Positions 50,578-59,351 of a stretch of 64,000 nucleotides of DNA are shown here, one piece after another (position 1 is the first letter of the stretch; each line of letters starts with the position of its first letter). The translations under genes and the position numbers were made by a program. Below the pieces are notes generated by a model. That model did no database searches. It was not told where the DNA came from and saw only the letters and a list, made by a program, of their open reading frames with translations. The stretch lies in the NCBI RefSeq assembly GCF_006715045.1, contig NZ_VFML01000002.1, forward strand, positions 248,001 to 312,000, in the 5' to 3' direction. The DNA comes from Amycolatopsis cihanbeyliensis. GTDB taxonomy: Bacteria > Actinomycetota > Actinomycetes > Mycobacteriales > Pseudonocardiaceae.

Positions 50578-51462
50578 TTACGGCTGTTCTGGCGGTTCCT
50601 CCGGCGCGAGGTCGTCGATCACCTTCTGGATGATCGCCCGAGCCGCCCGGCCGTAGCTGGCATCCGCGGCATGCGCCTCGAACGCCTCGGTGTAGACCTT
50701 GATCTCCTGCTCCTGGGTCAGGTTCAGCTCGGCGGAGTAGGTCTCCACCGACACCCGGTCGTTGTCAAAGAGCCAGAACCCGTGCCGTGGCCCGACCGTG
50801 TAAGCGGTGTCGAACCCGACGATGCCGAGTCGGACGGTGGGCAGGGCGGCCAACGCGATCAATCGGTCCAGCTGGCCGAGCATGACCTCCGGCGGACATT
50901 TTCGGACGCGCAGCGCCGCCTCGTCCATCACGAAGTGGAAGCGGCGGCCCGGCCGGTACAGAATCTCCTGCCGCCGCATCCGTGCTCGCACCGCATCGTC
51001 CGGATCCTCCGGCAGATTGTGCCTGCGCGCCGCCTCGGCTAGGCGCGCTCTGGCGTACTCGGCGGTCTGCAACAGGCCGGGAACCACCAGCGGCTCGAAG
51101 GCACGAATGAGGCGCGTATGCCGCTCGCTCTCGGCAATCTTGTCCTGCAGCGAGTGCAGGCCACCGCGTAACAGCCGATCCCATTCACCATGCCGGGTCT
51201 CCAGCGTGCGCAGTAACGCGAGCACTGACTCGGTGGCGGCCTCGTGCCCCGTGGCCTCGGTCCAACCCCTGACGTCGTCCTCGCTCGGCGACTGTCTGGC
51301 GTTCTCCAGCTTGGAGACCTTGGAGGCAGGCCACGACAACGCCTCCGCAAGCTGCCGACCGGTCAGCCCGGCCTGCTGACGAAGCTCGCGGAGACGCCGG
51401 CCCAGCGCGAGGCGCTCCTCATGGACGCTGGAGACTTGGTTCGTGTTCCTTGGCGAATTCAT
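50578..51462 (-). CDS. XRE-family HTH regulator with DUF5753 domain
   Basis: A 294-residue cytosolic regulator. The N-terminal XRE helix-turn-helix (about 15-75) reads LGRRLRELRQQAGLTGRQLAEALSWPASKVSKLENARQSP. The C-terminal DUF5753 domain shows FEPLVVPGLLQTAEYARA, RQEILYRPGRRFHFVMDEAALR and a long sensor-like beta part. These regulators are abundant in actinobacteria, usually with a small partner gene. Here the partner is the DUF6879 gene, with which it overlaps by 44 bases if the ATG at 51462 is used. Confidence 0.88.
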   Translation of the reverse strand: MNSPRNTNQVSSVHEERLALGRRLRELRQQAGLTGRQLAEALSWPASKVSKLENARQSPSEDDVRGWTEATGHEAATESVLALLRTLETRHGEWDRLLRGGLHSLQDKIAESERHTRLIRAFEPLVVPGLLQTAEYARARLAEAARRHNLPEDPDDAVRARMRRQEILYRPGRRFHFVMDEAALRVRKCPPEVMLGQLDRLIALAALPTVRLGIVGFDTAYTVGPRHGFWLFDNDRVSVETYSAELNLTQEQEIKVYTEAFEAHAADASYGRAARAIIQKVIDDLAPEEPPEQP

Positions 51463-51967
51463 CCCGCCGGACAGCGTAATGCCAGGCCACATCCCGCCAG
51501 TAGTTGTGCTGGACGATGGTCTCCGGATCGGTGATCACCTCGTGCTGGAGCGGCCGGTCCTCCTCGTCGAAGTGCATGCGCACCAGCGTGCGTGAGTCGA
51601 ACAACCAGTAGTCGTGGTTGGGCAGTTCGATGCCTTCCGCTGCATCCCGAGTGAGGTACCGGATATCCTCGCCCGCCTCGATGTTGAGTTGGCAAGCCCA
51701 CAGCCCGAACCGGCTGTAGTCGGTGAGCGGAATACTCTTCACCCGCACCCGCTCGAACAGCTTCCCGTCTGCGGTTACCCGCTGAATATTCTCTCGCCAG
51801 CCGCTACCCCACGACGGGTCGGACGCTTCTCCAGCGAGGAAACGGCGGAACGGCTCATCCTCCGCATCGACGTTGTAGCGGTCCCGTACCTCCAGCCGGA
51901 AGGCGGTGTGTTCGAAGTCCGTAAATAACCGTTGGAACTCATCGCCGGACAGGCAGGCAGGACTCAT
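51419..51967 (-). CDS. DUF6879 family protein
   Basis: A 182-residue protein of the DUF6879 family. Recognisable parts are FQRLFTDFEHTAFRLEVRDRYNV near the N terminus, RFGLWACQLNIEAGEDIRYLTR, and HDYWLFDSRTLVRMHFDEEDRP. Members sit beside XRE-DUF5753 regulators in actinobacteria. They have been suggested to form regulator/anti-regulator-like or toxin-antitoxin-like pairs, but this has little experimental support. It lies between the 70-residue gene (15-base gap) and the regulator (overlap). Confidence 0.82.
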   Translation of the reverse strand: MSPACLSGDEFQRLFTDFEHTAFRLEVRDRYNVDAEDEPFRRFLAGEASDPSWGSGWRENIQRVTADGKLFERVRVKSIPLTDYSRFGLWACQLNIEAGEDIRYLTRDAAEGIELPNHDYWLFDSRTLVRMHFDEEDRPLQHEVITDPETIVQHNYWRDVAWHYAVRRDEFAKEHEPSLQRP

Positions 51968-51982
51968 TTAACGGCCTCCTGG

Positions 51983-52195
51983 TTACGCTGCTGGTAGAAT
52001 CGCAGAACTTTCTTCCGGAATCTCGATCACCGCCTCGCCGTCCGGAACCGGGCCGATCTCGGCAAGCACCTGCCGATCGGTTACCACCCAACCTTGCACG
52101 ATGTAGGTGCACCGATCGGCCCGGTCGGTTGCGAACAACGTCGGCGACTGACCATGCTCCGACTCTGGGTCCTTGCCGAGGAACTGAACACGCAT
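51983..52195 (-). CDS. Small protein of the DUF6879/DUF5753 cassette
   Basis: A 70-residue protein beginning MRVQFLGKDPESEHGQSPTL and containing YIVQGWVVTDRQVLAEIG. Short proteins of this kind are commonly found just ahead of DUF6879 genes in actinobacteria. The ATG has GGAGGG five bases upstream. The frame extends to 52324 without a better start. It is the first gene of the cassette and diverges from the propeller gene. Function unknown. Confidence 0.75.
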   Translation of the reverse strand: MRVQFLGKDPESEHGQSPTLFATDRADRCTYIVQGWVVTDRQVLAEIGPVPDGEAVIEIPEESSAILPAA

Positions 52196-52382
52196 GTTGC
52201 CCTCCGATGTGAAATATTGCGGAACTTTCTCAGCGCGACGAGCGGGGGCCGGCGCGTCGACGGGAGCCATGCGAACGGCGTAGGGCGGGGCCGGGAAGTA
52301 CCGCCGAAGGCGGGTACCGACCACCCGATCCGGGCAATAGCCTCCGCGACGACATGTCCGCTCAGTCCCCGTGGGGGTTCAC

Positions 52383-54626
52383 ATGCGTCGCCGGTTGTCC
52401 ACCGCGTTCGCGCTCGGAATGTCCGCACTACTGCTGGCACCCGCCAGCCCCGCACTGGCCGACCCGCCCGGGCCCGGCGAACCCGGGGAGCATCGCCCGG
52501 TACGCGGGCCGTCCGCGCCGGCCGAGCACCGGTTCCTGCAGAAGACCATCCGCGGCGAGACGGTGCCACGGCACGCTTACGCGCAGGCCGCTGACCAGGC
52601 GAAAGGGCTACCCGCCATCGGCGGCCGGTGGAAACAGGCCGGGCCGACCAACATCGGCGGGCGGATCGTCTCGCTGGCGCTGGACCCGCAACGCAAGGAC
52701 ACCGTGTACGCGGCGGCGGCCAGCGGCGGGCTGTGGCGCTCCACGGACGCGGGCAAAACCTTCGCACCCGCCTGGCCGGACGAGGGTACCCAGGCCATGG
52801 GCGCGGTGGCCACCACCGGCGAGGGCACCCTGTACGTCGGCACCGGCGAGGCCAACCCCGGCGGGGGCAGCCTCACCTACGAGGGCACCGGAATCTACCG
52901 CTCGGACAACCGCGGGACGAGCTGGCGGAACGTCGGGCTGCGCGACTCCGGGACGATCGGGGCCATCGCCGTCGACCCGCGGGACGACGACCGGCTGCTG
53001 GTGGCGGCGAACGGGTCGCTGTACTCCGGCGGCGGGCAGCGGGGCGTGTACCTGACCACCGACGGCGGCCGGTCCTGGCAGCGCACCCTGGATGTGGCGA
53101 ACGAGTTCACCGGAGCACCGGAGGTGACCATCGACCCGACCGACCCGGACCGGGTGTACGCCGTGCTGTGGGACCACCGGCGCACGCCGGAGAAACGCAC
53201 CTACGGCGGGGTCGGCTCCGGGGTGTTCCGCTCGCTGGACGGCGGGCTGACCTGGGAACGGCTCGGCGGCGGGCTGCCGGAGCAAGGTCCGGACGTGGGC
53301 CGGATCGGGATCGCGGCCTCGGCCTCCGAGCCGGGCCGGTTGTACGCGATCGTGAACCAGACCAGCGGCCCGTTCGCCGGTTTCTACACCTCGGCCGACG
53401 CCGGAGAAACCTGGACCAGGTTGCCGGAACCGGACGTGCTGAAGGACTCGCAGTCCAGCTTCGGCTGGTGGTTCGGCAAGCTCTGGGTCGATCCGGACGA
53501 CTCCCGGCAGGTGCACGTGGCCGGGGTGCCGCTGGTGACCTCGAAGGACGGCGGCCGGACCTGGACCGCGGACGACACCAGCATCCATGTGGACCAGCAC
53601 GCGATGGTCTGGGACCCGGACTATCCCGCCAGGGTGTACCTGGGCAACGACGGCGGCGTCTACCGGTCCGACGCGGACGGGCACGGCGGCTGGGTCAAGG
53701 CGGAACACGAGCCGTACACCCAGTTCTACAGCGCCGCGATCACCCCGCAGGACACCAGCAGGATCTCCGGCGGCACCCAGGACAACGGGTCGCTGCGGTC
53801 CTGGGGCGGACCGCGGTTCAACGAGTACCTCGGCGGGGACGGTGAGGAGAACCTGATCAACCCGCGGGACAAGGACAACGTGTTCGCCTGCTACCAGTAC
53901 GGCAACTGCTTCCGCTCCACCGACGGCGGGGACACGATGACGTTCTTCACCCCGGAGACCACATCGGACCGCCGGAACTGGTTCACCCCGGTGCAGTTCG
54001 ACCCGAACGACCCCGAGGTCATGTACTACGGCGGGAACCGGCTCAACCGCTCCACCGACGGCGGGGTGACCTGGACGCCGATCAGCCCGGACCTCACCGG
54101 CGGGCCGGGCCAGGACGTCTACCCCTACGGCACGATCACCACGGTCGCCGCCGCACCGTCCGATCCGGACACGATCTGGGTCGGCACCGACGACGGGCGA
54201 GTGTGGCTGACCCGCGACCTCGGGCGGACCTGGACCACGGTGCTGGAGAACCAGCCGTGGGTGACCAGGATCGCGGTGGACGAGCGGGACGCGGAGACCG
54301 CCTACGTCACGCTGTCGGCGTACCGGTCCGGCTCACCGCAGGCGCACGTGCTGCGCACCCGGGACGGCGGCGAGCGGTGGGCCGACCTCTCCGGGAACCT
54401 GCCGGACGCTCCGGTGAACGACGTCGTGCTCGGCTCGCACGGCCGGATCTACCTGGGCACCGACCAGGGCGTGTTCGTCGGGTTCCGGTTCTTCCCCGGC
54501 TTCTGGCTGCGGCAGGGACGCGGGCTGCCGGTGGTACCGGTGGACGACATCGAGTACGACCCCGGGCACCGCAGGCTGGTGGCGGCGACCTTCGGCCGCG
54601 GACTGTACGAGATGCGGGTGCACTAA
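52383..54626 (+). CDS. Secreted beta-propeller protein with BNR/sortilin-like repeats
   Basis: A 747-residue exported protein. A signal peptide (about 1-27) ends PASPALA before DPP. The mature part holds many Asp-box/BNR repeats of the form S-x-DGG-x-TW, for example STDAGKTFAP, TTDGGRSWQRT, SLDGGLTWERL, TSADAGETWTRL, SKDGGRTWTAD and STDGGVTWTPI. These suggest one or two beta-propellers like sortilin (VPS10) or glycosidase-like proteins. No hydrolase active site is evident. The ATG at 52383 places the basic signal peptide at the N terminus. The stop overlaps that of the convergent HAD gene. Confidence 0.88.
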   Translation: MRRRLSTAFALGMSALLLAPASPALADPPGPGEPGEHRPVRGPSAPAEHRFLQKTIRGETVPRHAYAQAADQAKGLPAIGGRWKQAGPTNIGGRIVSLALDPQRKDTVYAAAASGGLWRSTDAGKTFAPAWPDEGTQAMGAVATTGEGTLYVGTGEANPGGGSLTYEGTGIYRSDNRGTSWRNVGLRDSGTIGAIAVDPRDDDRLLVAANGSLYSGGGQRGVYLTTDGGRSWQRTLDVANEFTGAPEVTIDPTDPDRVYAVLWDHRRTPEKRTYGGVGSGVFRSLDGGLTWERLGGGLPEQGPDVGRIGIAASASEPGRLYAIVNQTSGPFAGFYTSADAGETWTRLPEPDVLKDSQSSFGWWFGKLWVDPDDSRQVHVAGVPLVTSKDGGRTWTADDTSIHVDQHAMVWDPDYPARVYLGNDGGVYRSDADGHGGWVKAEHEPYTQFYSAAITPQDTSRISGGTQDNGSLRSWGGPRFNEYLGGDGEENLINPRDKDNVFACYQYGNCFRSTDGGDTMTFFTPETTSDRRNWFTPVQFDPNDPEVMYYGGNRLNRSTDGGVTWTPISPDLTGGPGQDVYPYGTITTVAAAPSDPDTIWVGTDDGRVWLTRDLGRTWTTVLENQPWVTRIAVDERDAETAYVTLSAYRSGSPQAHVLRTRDGGERWADLSGNLPDAPVNDVVLGSHGRIYLGTDQGVFVGFRFFPGFWLRQGRGLPVVPVDDIEYDPGHRRLVAATFGRGLYEMRVH

Positions 54627-55318
54627 CCCGCCGCGAGCAACCCCACGACGACCTCGTCCAGCCGCTCGGCCACCACGTGCGGGCGCTGGACGGTGCCGGG
54701 GACGCCGCCCTCCAGCCGGGTGGCGAATCCGGCCAGCAGGCCGGCCCGCGCCGCGCCGTGCACGTCCCAGGAGTGCACGGCCACCAGCGCGGTGCGCTCC
54801 GGCGCGCTACCCACCTGCTCGCAGGCCCAGTGGTAGACGCGGGCAGGCGGCTTGAAGGAGCGGATCTCCTCGGCGGAGAGCACCCCGGCCAGGGACTCGC
54901 GCAGGCCGGCTCCCGCCAGCGCGGACTCGGCGACGGCGGCCGAGCCGTGGGTCAAGGCGTAGCGGGGCACCCCGGCCTCGGCCAGGAGCCGCAGCGCCGG
55001 ATCCGCGTCCGGCTGGGCGGGCAGTTCGGCGAACCCGGCCAGCACGTGGTCGATCCGGTCCTCGCTCAGTGTGTGGCCGGAGGTGATCGCCAACTGCTCC
55101 CGCGCCACCTCGCGAAAAGGCGGGGCCTCGCCGGCGAGGGTGTAGGCCATCCCGTCCCGCAGCGTGCGGGCGAAGAACAGCTCCAACTCGTGGCCCGGCC
55201 TACCCACCTCGGCGAACCGGACGCGCAGCGCGTCAAGCTGGAGCAGTGTTTCGAACACGTCGAAGAGTACGACCTCTGGGCGGCTTTTCGGGACCGGCAC
55301 GTTCATGGCGTCCAGCAT
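54623..55318 (-). CDS. HAD-superfamily hydrolase (haloacid dehalogenase type II-like)
   Basis: A 231-residue HAD hydrolase. The nucleophile is Asp20 in VVLFDVFETLL. Motif II Thr/Ser lies in PRYALTHGSA, and motif III Lys in EEIRSFKPPARVYHWA. Motif IV is represented by VAVHSWDVHGAARAG. The arrangement resembles 2-haloacid dehalogenases, but many such proteins are phosphatases. ATG 55318 is chosen; ATG 55306 is equally possible. It follows the GNAT gene after 51 bases. Confidence 0.85.
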   Translation of the reverse strand: MLDAMNVPVPKSRPEVVLFDVFETLLQLDALRVRFAEVGRPGHELELFFARTLRDGMAYTLAGEAPPFREVAREQLAITSGHTLSEDRIDHVLAGFAELPAQPDADPALRLLAEAGVPRYALTHGSAAVAESALAGAGLRESLAGVLSAEEIRSFKPPARVYHWACEQVGSAPERTALVAVHSWDVHGAARAGLLAGFATRLEGGVPGTVQRPHVVAERLDEVVVGLLAAG

Positions 55319-55369
55319 GCCACCCCAGCCGGCACTCAAAGCGGTGCCGTATAGGTCGTTATTCACCAG

Positions 55370-55855
55370 TCACAGCTTCTTGAAGTAGCGGGAGATCGGC
55401 ATCCGCACGAACCCGGCCCGCTCGTAGGTCCGGCGCGCCGGTGCGTGCCCGGGATCGCCGCCGGTCTCCACCATCGCCAGCGCCATCCCGTTGTCGGTGA
55501 ACCACCGCAGCGCCTGCGAGGTCAACAGCGACCCGATGCCGCCGCCCTGGTGGTCCGGGTCGACGGCGATCATGTAGACCTCGCCCATCTTCTCCCGCTG
55601 GTCGAGGCGGGCCGCCACGAACCCGGCGACCACCGTGTCCAACTCGGCGACCCAGACGTGCATCCCCGCTGTGTCGCACGCCCCCCGCACCGCGCGTTCC
55701 TGGCCGGAGCGCCAGTCCGGATGCATCTGGGCGTAGACGCCGGAGTCGCCGAGCACCCCCTCGATGGAGGCGAACACGGGCGCCCAGGCCCGCAACGACA
55801 GCTCCACCACGGCATCCTGGTCCCGTTTCTCGAACGGCCGAACGATCGCGTGCAT
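55370..55855 (-). CDS. GNAT family N-acetyltransferase
   Basis: A 161-residue acetyltransferase. The acetyl-CoA binding motif A is YMIAVDPDHQGGGIGSLLTSQAL near residues 98-118. Motif B appears as GHAPARRTYERAGFVR. The N terminus MHAIVRPFEKRDQDAVVEL is typical of the fold. The acceptor is unknown. The ATG at 55855 is followed in the opposite direction, after 37 bases, by the esterase gene, so their promoters face each other in a very short gap. Confidence 0.88.
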   Translation of the reverse strand: MHAIVRPFEKRDQDAVVELSLRAWAPVFASIEGVLGDSGVYAQMHPDWRSGQERAVRGACDTAGMHVWVAELDTVVAGFVAARLDQREKMGEVYMIAVDPDHQGGGIGSLLTSQALRWFTDNGMALAMVETGGDPGHAPARRTYERAGFVRMPISRYFKKL

Positions 55856-55892
55856 TGCCTCATCGTCGCATCGGCCCGACATACTTGCCGTC

Positions 55893-56921
55893 ATGCTGCC
55901 TTGGGATGCCGAACTCGCCGGAAGACTCGACCGCAACACCATCGACTCCACACTGCTGCGGGACAACCCGCTCGGTGACCCGCACGAGCGGCCGCTGTGG
56001 GTGTACGTCCCTCCGGGCTACCCGGACAGCCCCGGCGCCAGGTATCCCACGGTGTACGTGATCCAGGGCTACACCGGTCATGTGTCGATGTGGGCCAACC
56101 GCACCCCGTTCCGCCGGCCGTTCCTGGAGACCGCCGATGCCGTGTTCGCCGACGGCCGCACCCCCGGGTGCATCGTGGTGTACGTGGACGCGTGGACCGC
56201 GTACGGCGGCTCGCAGTTCGTGGACTCGCCGGGGACCGGCCGGTACCACTCGTACCTGTGCGAGGAGATCGTTCCCTGGGTGGACCGGCACTACCGCACC
56301 ATCGCCGACCGGGAATCCCGGGCGATCGCCGGCAAGTCCTCGGGCGGTTTCGGCGCGATGATCACGCCGATGCTGCGGCCGGACCTGTTCGGCGCGCTGG
56401 CCACGCATGCCGGGGACAGCCTGTACGAGCTGAGCTACCTCACCGACTTCGGGAACGCGGCCCGCGCACTGCGGGAGTACGACCACGACATCATGCGCTG
56501 GTGGGCGGATTTCCGCTCTCGCCCGGCGTTCACCAGGCAGCACGACGCGACCTTGCTGAACATGCTCGGGGTGTCGGCCTGCTTCTCGGCGCACCGGGAC
56601 GGCACGCCCGAGCTGCCGTTCGATCCGGTGTCCGGTGCCCCTCGGCCGCGGCCGTGGCAGCGCTGGCTGGACTGGGATCCGGTGCGGATGGTGGCGCGGC
56701 ACGCCGACGCGGTGCGCTCGCTGCGCGCGGTGTGGATCGACGCCGGCACCTGGGACGAGCACTATCTCGACCTCGGAGCGGAGGCGTTCCGCGCCGAACT
56801 GGCCGCGGCCGGGTTGCCCGAGGACCGGGTGTACTTCGAACTGTTCGACGCGGGCCACGCCGCGATCGACTACCGCTACCCACTCGCACTGGCCTGGCTG
56901 GCCGACCGGTTGGCCCGCTGA
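55893..56921 (+). CDS. Putative esterase (alpha/beta hydrolase, esterase D/antigen 85-like fold)
   Basis: A 342-residue hydrolase of the putative esterase family. The nucleophile Ser lies in AGKSSGGFGAMI. The acid is probably in IDAGTWDEHYLDLGA. The His is in LFDAGHAAIDYRYP. VYVPPGYPDSPGARYPTVYVIQGY forms the first core strands. No signal peptide is seen, so it acts in the cytosol. The ATG at 55893 follows a -10-like stretch closely and lacks a clear ribosome binding site. Substrate unknown. Confidence 0.87.
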   Translation: MLPWDAELAGRLDRNTIDSTLLRDNPLGDPHERPLWVYVPPGYPDSPGARYPTVYVIQGYTGHVSMWANRTPFRRPFLETADAVFADGRTPGCIVVYVDAWTAYGGSQFVDSPGTGRYHSYLCEEIVPWVDRHYRTIADRESRAIAGKSSGGFGAMITPMLRPDLFGALATHAGDSLYELSYLTDFGNAARALREYDHDIMRWWADFRSRPAFTRQHDATLLNMLGVSACFSAHRDGTPELPFDPVSGAPRPRPWQRWLDWDPVRMVARHADAVRSLRAVWIDAGTWDEHYLDLGAEAFRAELAAAGLPEDRVYFELFDAGHAAIDYRYPLALAWLADRLAR

Positions 56922-56972
56922 ACGGTCCCGGCACCTGCCGCTTCGCGGCATGAGCGGACACTCGCTCGCCGA

Positions 56973-57848
56973 TCACCGGGTCAGGGCGAGTAGCTCACCG
57001 ATCACCGGCTCCGGACCACCGTAGGTGAGGTGCGCGATGGCGGCCATCGGTGCGATCACCCGACTCCAGGCATACAGCCTGTCCCCGTCGAGCCCGCACG
57101 CGGTCGCCACCCGCTGGCAACGGGCCTCGACACCCTCGTGCCCGGCACCGTCCACCACGTAGTCGACGGCGTCGAAGCACGGATCGCCTATGCACGCCTT
57201 CGGATCGATCGCGACCAGACCGCGTGACGGGCCGCCGTCCAGGGCGTTGCCGAGGTGCAGATCGCCGTGCAGCAACACGAGCGTGGTCTGCGTGTCCAGC
57301 AACGTCTCACAGCGTCGTATCGTCCGCTGCCAGGCGGCCCGGTCGATCCGTGCGCCGACGGCTGGTTCGGACAGCCGCCGGCCGATCCGACCGAAGGCCT
57401 CGTCGCACCGACCGCGCAGATCCCACGGCCACAGGGCGGGCGGAGCCACGGCGTGGAGTGCGGCAAGCAACTCTCCCCACCGCTGCGGCAAGAACGTCGG
57501 TGGCATGCCTTCGGCCTCGGTGCCGGGCAGGACCTCCTCCAACACCATCGCCCCGGCCTCCACGTCGGTGGACAGTACGGCCGGTACCCGACCCGATGGC
57601 GCGAACACGCGCAGCATCTCCACTTGCTTGGCCAACAGTGCCCGATCCGGACTGAGTTTGAGAACCGCCGGCGTTCCGTCAGGCCATTGGCACCGCATGA
57701 CAAGAGAGGAGGCTCCACTCTCGAACAGCTCACCGAGCACGAGTCCCCACCGGGAGGCCAGCCGCCCCGCGAGAATCGGGATCTCAGCGAGCCACCCCTC
57801 GGCCTCGGAACCGAATCGACCCACCAACCGCGCGCTCACGTCGCCCAT
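56973..57848 (-). CDS. Aminoglycoside/hydroxyurea phosphotransferase-family kinase
   Basis: A 291-residue kinase-like protein. Lys64 in AVLKLSPD fits the ATP lysine. The catalytic loop is VLLHGDLHLGNAL with Asp196. The metal Asp215 lies in VAIDPKACIGDPCFDAVDYV. The segment AMVLEEVLPGTEAEGM also matches the APH(6)/hydroxyurea kinase family, which contains streptomycin 6-kinases. Whether it gives resistance or has a metabolic substrate cannot be told. It is the second gene on this strand after the APC permease, 73 bases away. Confidence 0.85.
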   Translation of the reverse strand: MGDVSARLVGRFGSEAEGWLAEIPILAGRLASRWGLVLGELFESGASSLVMRCQWPDGTPAVLKLSPDRALLAKQVEMLRVFAPSGRVPAVLSTDVEAGAMVLEEVLPGTEAEGMPPTFLPQRWGELLAALHAVAPPALWPWDLRGRCDEAFGRIGRRLSEPAVGARIDRAAWQRTIRRCETLLDTQTTLVLLHGDLHLGNALDGGPSRGLVAIDPKACIGDPCFDAVDYVVDGAGHEGVEARCQRVATACGLDGDRLYAWSRVIAPMAAIAHLTYGGPEPVIGELLALTR

Positions 57849-57921
57849 GTCCACCAGCGGTAGTGTGCACCCGCATGGGCCGCGCGTCCCAACTGTTTTG
57901 GTCAACGAGACGTCACCGTGC

Positions 57922-59277
57922 TCAGGTCGACGGGGGCCGGGGTGACCCGAGGATCCTGAAGCCACGGACCCTCCCTGTCCACCACCCCCGGCGCAGCGCG
58001 ACCCCGCAGCCGAGGGCGAACAGCGCCACGGCGTACGCGGTGGTCACCGGGTCGAAGCCGACTACCACCACCACACCGAGGCAGCAGGCCAGCAGCCTGC
58101 CGAAGGTCCGCGCGGTCCTGGTCGCCGCCACTCTGGCGAACACGACCGCGGACAGGATGTAGAGCAGGAAGAAGTTCTGCCCGGCGACGCGGAACATCGT
58201 CCTCGGCGAGAGGAAGCCCGCCGCGGACACGCCGACGACCAGCAGGAACAACGCGGTGGCCGCGACGACGGCGCGGCGCGGGGTGGCGCCGCCCCCGGAC
58301 AGGACCGACAGCGGCCTGGGTAAGACGCCCGTACCGGCACTGGAGAAGATCAGCCGCGAGGCACCCCACATGGCGCCGACGAGATTTGCCGCCAGGATGA
58401 GCACCCCGAGCACGGAGACCAGGGACGCGGCGGTCGGCGAGATTGCGACGCGGAACAGCTCGGCGATGGGCGCGGTTTCGGTACGCGGGGAAGCCGGGTC
58501 CAGCACCGCCTGCACGCCTGCCGCGAGCAGCAGGTACACGCCGACCACGATGACGAAGCTGAGCCCGACCACCCGAGGGAAGTCCCGCCGCGGATCGCGG
58601 TACTCCCCGACGGTGAACGCGACGATCTCCCACCCGGTGAATCCGAAGAAGACGATGCCCACCACGGCGAAGGCCGCGCTCCAGCCCTCGACACCCAGGT
58701 CCGGTGCGGTGAACTCGGCCACCGGGCTGGACAGACCCACCACCCCGACCGCGGCCAGCGCGAGGGTCAGCACCGTCGCCAGCACGGCCTGCACCCTCGA
58801 GGACAGCACGCCACCGCCGAGCAGCACCCCGGCCCCGAGCAGCAGCAGGGCGATCGCGCCGATCCAGGCGGAACTCGCCGGCCAGCCGAACACCGCGGCG
58901 AGGTAGGCGCCACCGCTGAGGGCGATCGCCGGCATACCGAGGCCGAAAGTGCCGATCAACACGACCTCGACACCCGCGGCGCCGACCCTCCCGAACGTGG
59001 CCCGCACGAAACCGGCGACGCCACCCGCGGAGGGGTAGGTGGCTCCGAGCCTGGCGAAGACCGCGAGCAGCGGAACGGTGATCAACACCGCCAGCAGCCA
59101 GCCGAGGAAGGCACTGTTCCCGGCTTCCCGCAACGCGGCACCGGGCAGCGCCAGTACCCCACCGCCGATGACGGTGGTGATCGCCAGCGCGACCGCGGGC
59201 CCGAGACCGAGATGGCGGGTCAGCTCCGCGGGAGCTTCGGCGGCCACCAGCTGGCTGCTGGACTCCCCGGATCGCAT
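57922..59277 (-). CDS. APC-family amino acid permease
   Basis: A 451-residue transporter with about twelve helices. The first helix carries the APC motif VIGGGVLALPGAAL. Helix six reads VVGIVFFGFTGWEIVAFTVGEYRDPRRDFPR, with the unwound segment typical of amino acid carriers. The substrate is unknown. ATG 59277 is chosen; a TTG at 59304 would add nine residues. It is divergent from the LysR gene with a 74-bp gap, so LysR probably controls it. Confidence 0.87.
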   Translation of the reverse strand: MRSGESSSQLVAAEAPAELTRHLGLGPAVALAITTVIGGGVLALPGAALREAGNSAFLGWLLAVLITVPLLAVFARLGATYPSAGGVAGFVRATFGRVGAAGVEVVLIGTFGLGMPAIALSGGAYLAAVFGWPASSAWIGAIALLLLGAGVLLGGGVLSSRVQAVLATVLTLALAAVGVVGLSSPVAEFTAPDLGVEGWSAAFAVVGIVFFGFTGWEIVAFTVGEYRDPRRDFPRVVGLSFVIVVGVYLLLAAGVQAVLDPASPRTETAPIAELFRVAISPTAASLVSVLGVLILAANLVGAMWGASRLIFSSAGTGVLPRPLSVLSGGGATPRRAVVAATALFLLVVGVSAAGFLSPRTMFRVAGQNFFLLYILSAVVFARVAATRTARTFGRLLACCLGVVVVVGFDPVTTAYAVALFALGCGVALRRGWWTGRVRGFRILGSPRPPST

Positions 59278-59313
59278 GGGGCCGACCCTGGCACGGAAAG
59301 ACAATTCAGAGAA

Positions 59314-59344
59314 GCGACAAGTTCTTAGTGGAACACGGTAGCGT
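59314..59344 (+). promoter_or_regulatory. lysR promoter with candidate LysR operator
   Basis: TAGCGT (59339-59344) fits a -10 element and lies seven bases before the lysR ATG, suggesting a leaderless message. Between it and a weak -35 (GCGACA, 59314) lies GTTC-TTAGTG-GAAC (59321-59334), a symmetric site with the dyad form of LysR binding boxes. Its place between the divergent genes suits autoregulation and control of the permease. Confidence 0.45.
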
Positions 59345-59351
59345 TGCTTAC

